NCBI GenBank assembly: GCA_031267485.1
Contig: JAIRYY010000115.1
Span: forward strand, 1-7,505
Direction of reading: 5' to 3'
Source of the DNA: Tannerella sp.
Lineage (GTDB): Bacteria > Bacteroidota > Bacteroidia > Bacteroidales > Tannerellaceae
DNA: 7,505 bases
Part shown: piece after piece, positions 6,765 to 7,505 of the stretch
Layout of the letters: the number at the start of each line of letters is the position of its first letter
Position numbering within the stretch: the stretch's first letter is position 1
The notes under the pieces: generated by a model
Database searches by the model: none
What the model was told of the DNA's origin: nothing
Seen by the model: the letters and a program-made list of their open reading frames with translations, nothing else
Translations under genes and position numbers: made by a program

Positions 6765-7505
6765 TTATTTCTTTTCCGCGAAAAACGGATAGCAGGTGAA
6801 TGATTGATTGTTCATAATCCCGTAATAGGGTACATATTCCAACTGGCGGCCGTCGCCCTCGATGCTGAAATGCGACGGTTTGCCGGCCACGGGTTTCAGT
6901 TTGGCCGTCAGTTCGCTGACGGTAAACGGGAGGTTCACGATACCGTTTTTGACCGCTTCGCCGGAAAGGCCCATCAGTATCGGGCCGTATTCCAGGGCAT
7001 ACGTTTCTTTTCCGCAAAAATCTTCGGTGACGCCGACGTATTTCGTCAGGCGGAAGCTCATCGGCAGCGTGAAACTGATTTCGTCGCCGCTTTTCCATGT
7101 GCGGTTGAGGGTTACGTAGGCGCCCGGTTTGCCCGAAGCGACCCGCTTGCCGTTCACGGAGATGTTCATCGTGGAGGCTGCCCACGACGGCACGCGGATG
7201 CGGATTTTGCTCGCGGCCGTGCCGTCGAGTTCGAGGTGCAGCTTCACGTCCGGCGTCGACGGGAAAGCGGTATGCTGATGCAGGGACAGCGTTTTACCGT
7301 TCTGCTCCCACCGGATGGTCGATTCGTTGAACAGGTCGACGTAAAGGCCGTCGGCGGCTATCTTGTAGATGAACTCCGGCAGCATACCGTACAGGCGCGT
7401 CCCCTGACCCTCGCAGCAGGAACCTATGCATGAACCGCTTTCCTTTTTGTCGAGAAGGCGCGCATGATAGCGGATGTAACCGTTGTCGACGTTCTGATTG
7501 GCTAT
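6765..7505 (-). CDS. GH127/DUF1680-like beta-L-arabinofuranosidase, C-terminal fragment
   Basis: The frame is open from the right edge to the TAA at 6765-6767, giving 246 residues; the N-terminus lies beyond the window. Near its start is the cysteine-rich motif SCCEGQGTRLYGMLPEFIY (codons from about 7421 down). In GH127 and GH146 enzymes of the DUF1680 group, a Cys in such a Cys-Cys pair is the nucleophile and the pair helps hold a zinc ion. Downstream comes the beta-sandwich part: RIRVPSWA, NISVNGKRV, YVTLNRTWKSGDEISFTLPM and ALEYGPILMGL, all typical of DUF1680 proteins. The family removes beta-L-arabinofuranose from plant glycans and glycoproteins, though some members act on other sugars, so the substrate is unproven. 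Any signal peptide is out of view. Its stop lies next to the palindromic repeat, and it is probably transcribed separately from the glycogen operon. Confidence 0.88.
   Translation of the reverse strand: MANQNVDNGYIRYHARLLDKKESGSCIGSCCEGQGTRLYGMLPEFIYKIAADGLYVDLFNESTIRWEQNGKTLSLHQHTAFPSTPDVKLHLELDGTAASKIRIRVPSWAASTMNISVNGKRVASGKPGAYVTLNRTWKSGDEISFTLPMSFRLTKYVGVTEDFCGKETYALEYGPILMGLSGEAVKNGIVNLPFTVSELTAKLKPVAGKPSHFSIEGDGRQLEYVPYYGIMNNQSFTCYPFFAEKK

Overview
The window reads as a stretch of chromosome from a member of the Bacteroidota, most likely order Bacteroidales. Three things point there. Promoter-like sequences fit the Bacteroidota housekeeping pattern (TTTG, 19 bp, TAnnTTTG). Start codons lack strong Shine-Dalgarno sequences. 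The gene content also fits: a eukaryote-type (GT3) glycogen synthase next to a short-type GT35 phosphorylase, plus a GH127/DUF1680-like enzyme. Genes are moderately GC-rich, and the main intergenic gap is clearly AT-rich.

Layout, left to right. At 3-554 (+) is the C-terminal Rossmann part of a zinc-type, aryl-alcohol-like alcohol dehydrogenase, cut by the window edge. At 555-1416 is an 862-bp AT-rich gap between convergent genes. It holds a perfect 11-bp inverted repeat, an isolated Bacteroidota -7 element, remains of at least one broken reading frame and a weak terminator-like hairpin. From 6536 down to 1417 on the minus strand lies a compact three-gene operon: GT3 glycogen synthase (6536-4908), GT35 glycogen/alpha-glucan phosphorylase glgP (4853-2289) and a predicted secreted lipoprotein of the endonuclease/exonuclease/phosphatase (EEP) fold (2262-1417), with gaps of 54 and 26 bp. 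A consensus promoter sits just upstream (6567-6598), and a 5-N10-5 dyad fills its -33/-7 spacer. At 6638-6757 is a long nested palindromic repeat that probably doubles as a terminator. At 6765-7505 (-) is the C-terminal part of a GH127/DUF1680-like beta-L-arabinofuranosidase with its Cys-Cys active-site motif, cut by the right edge.

The synthase builds linear alpha-1,4-glucan from a nucleotide-sugar and the phosphorylase breaks it down to glucose-1-phosphate, so the first two operon genes form a storage-polysaccharide cycle. No branching or debranching enzyme is visible here. The job of the EEP lipoprotein in this operon is unknown. I see no phage, CRISPR, tRNA or rRNA, and no wholly new system. 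The features most worth a second look are the promoter dyad, the palindromic repeat and the decayed element in the left gap.
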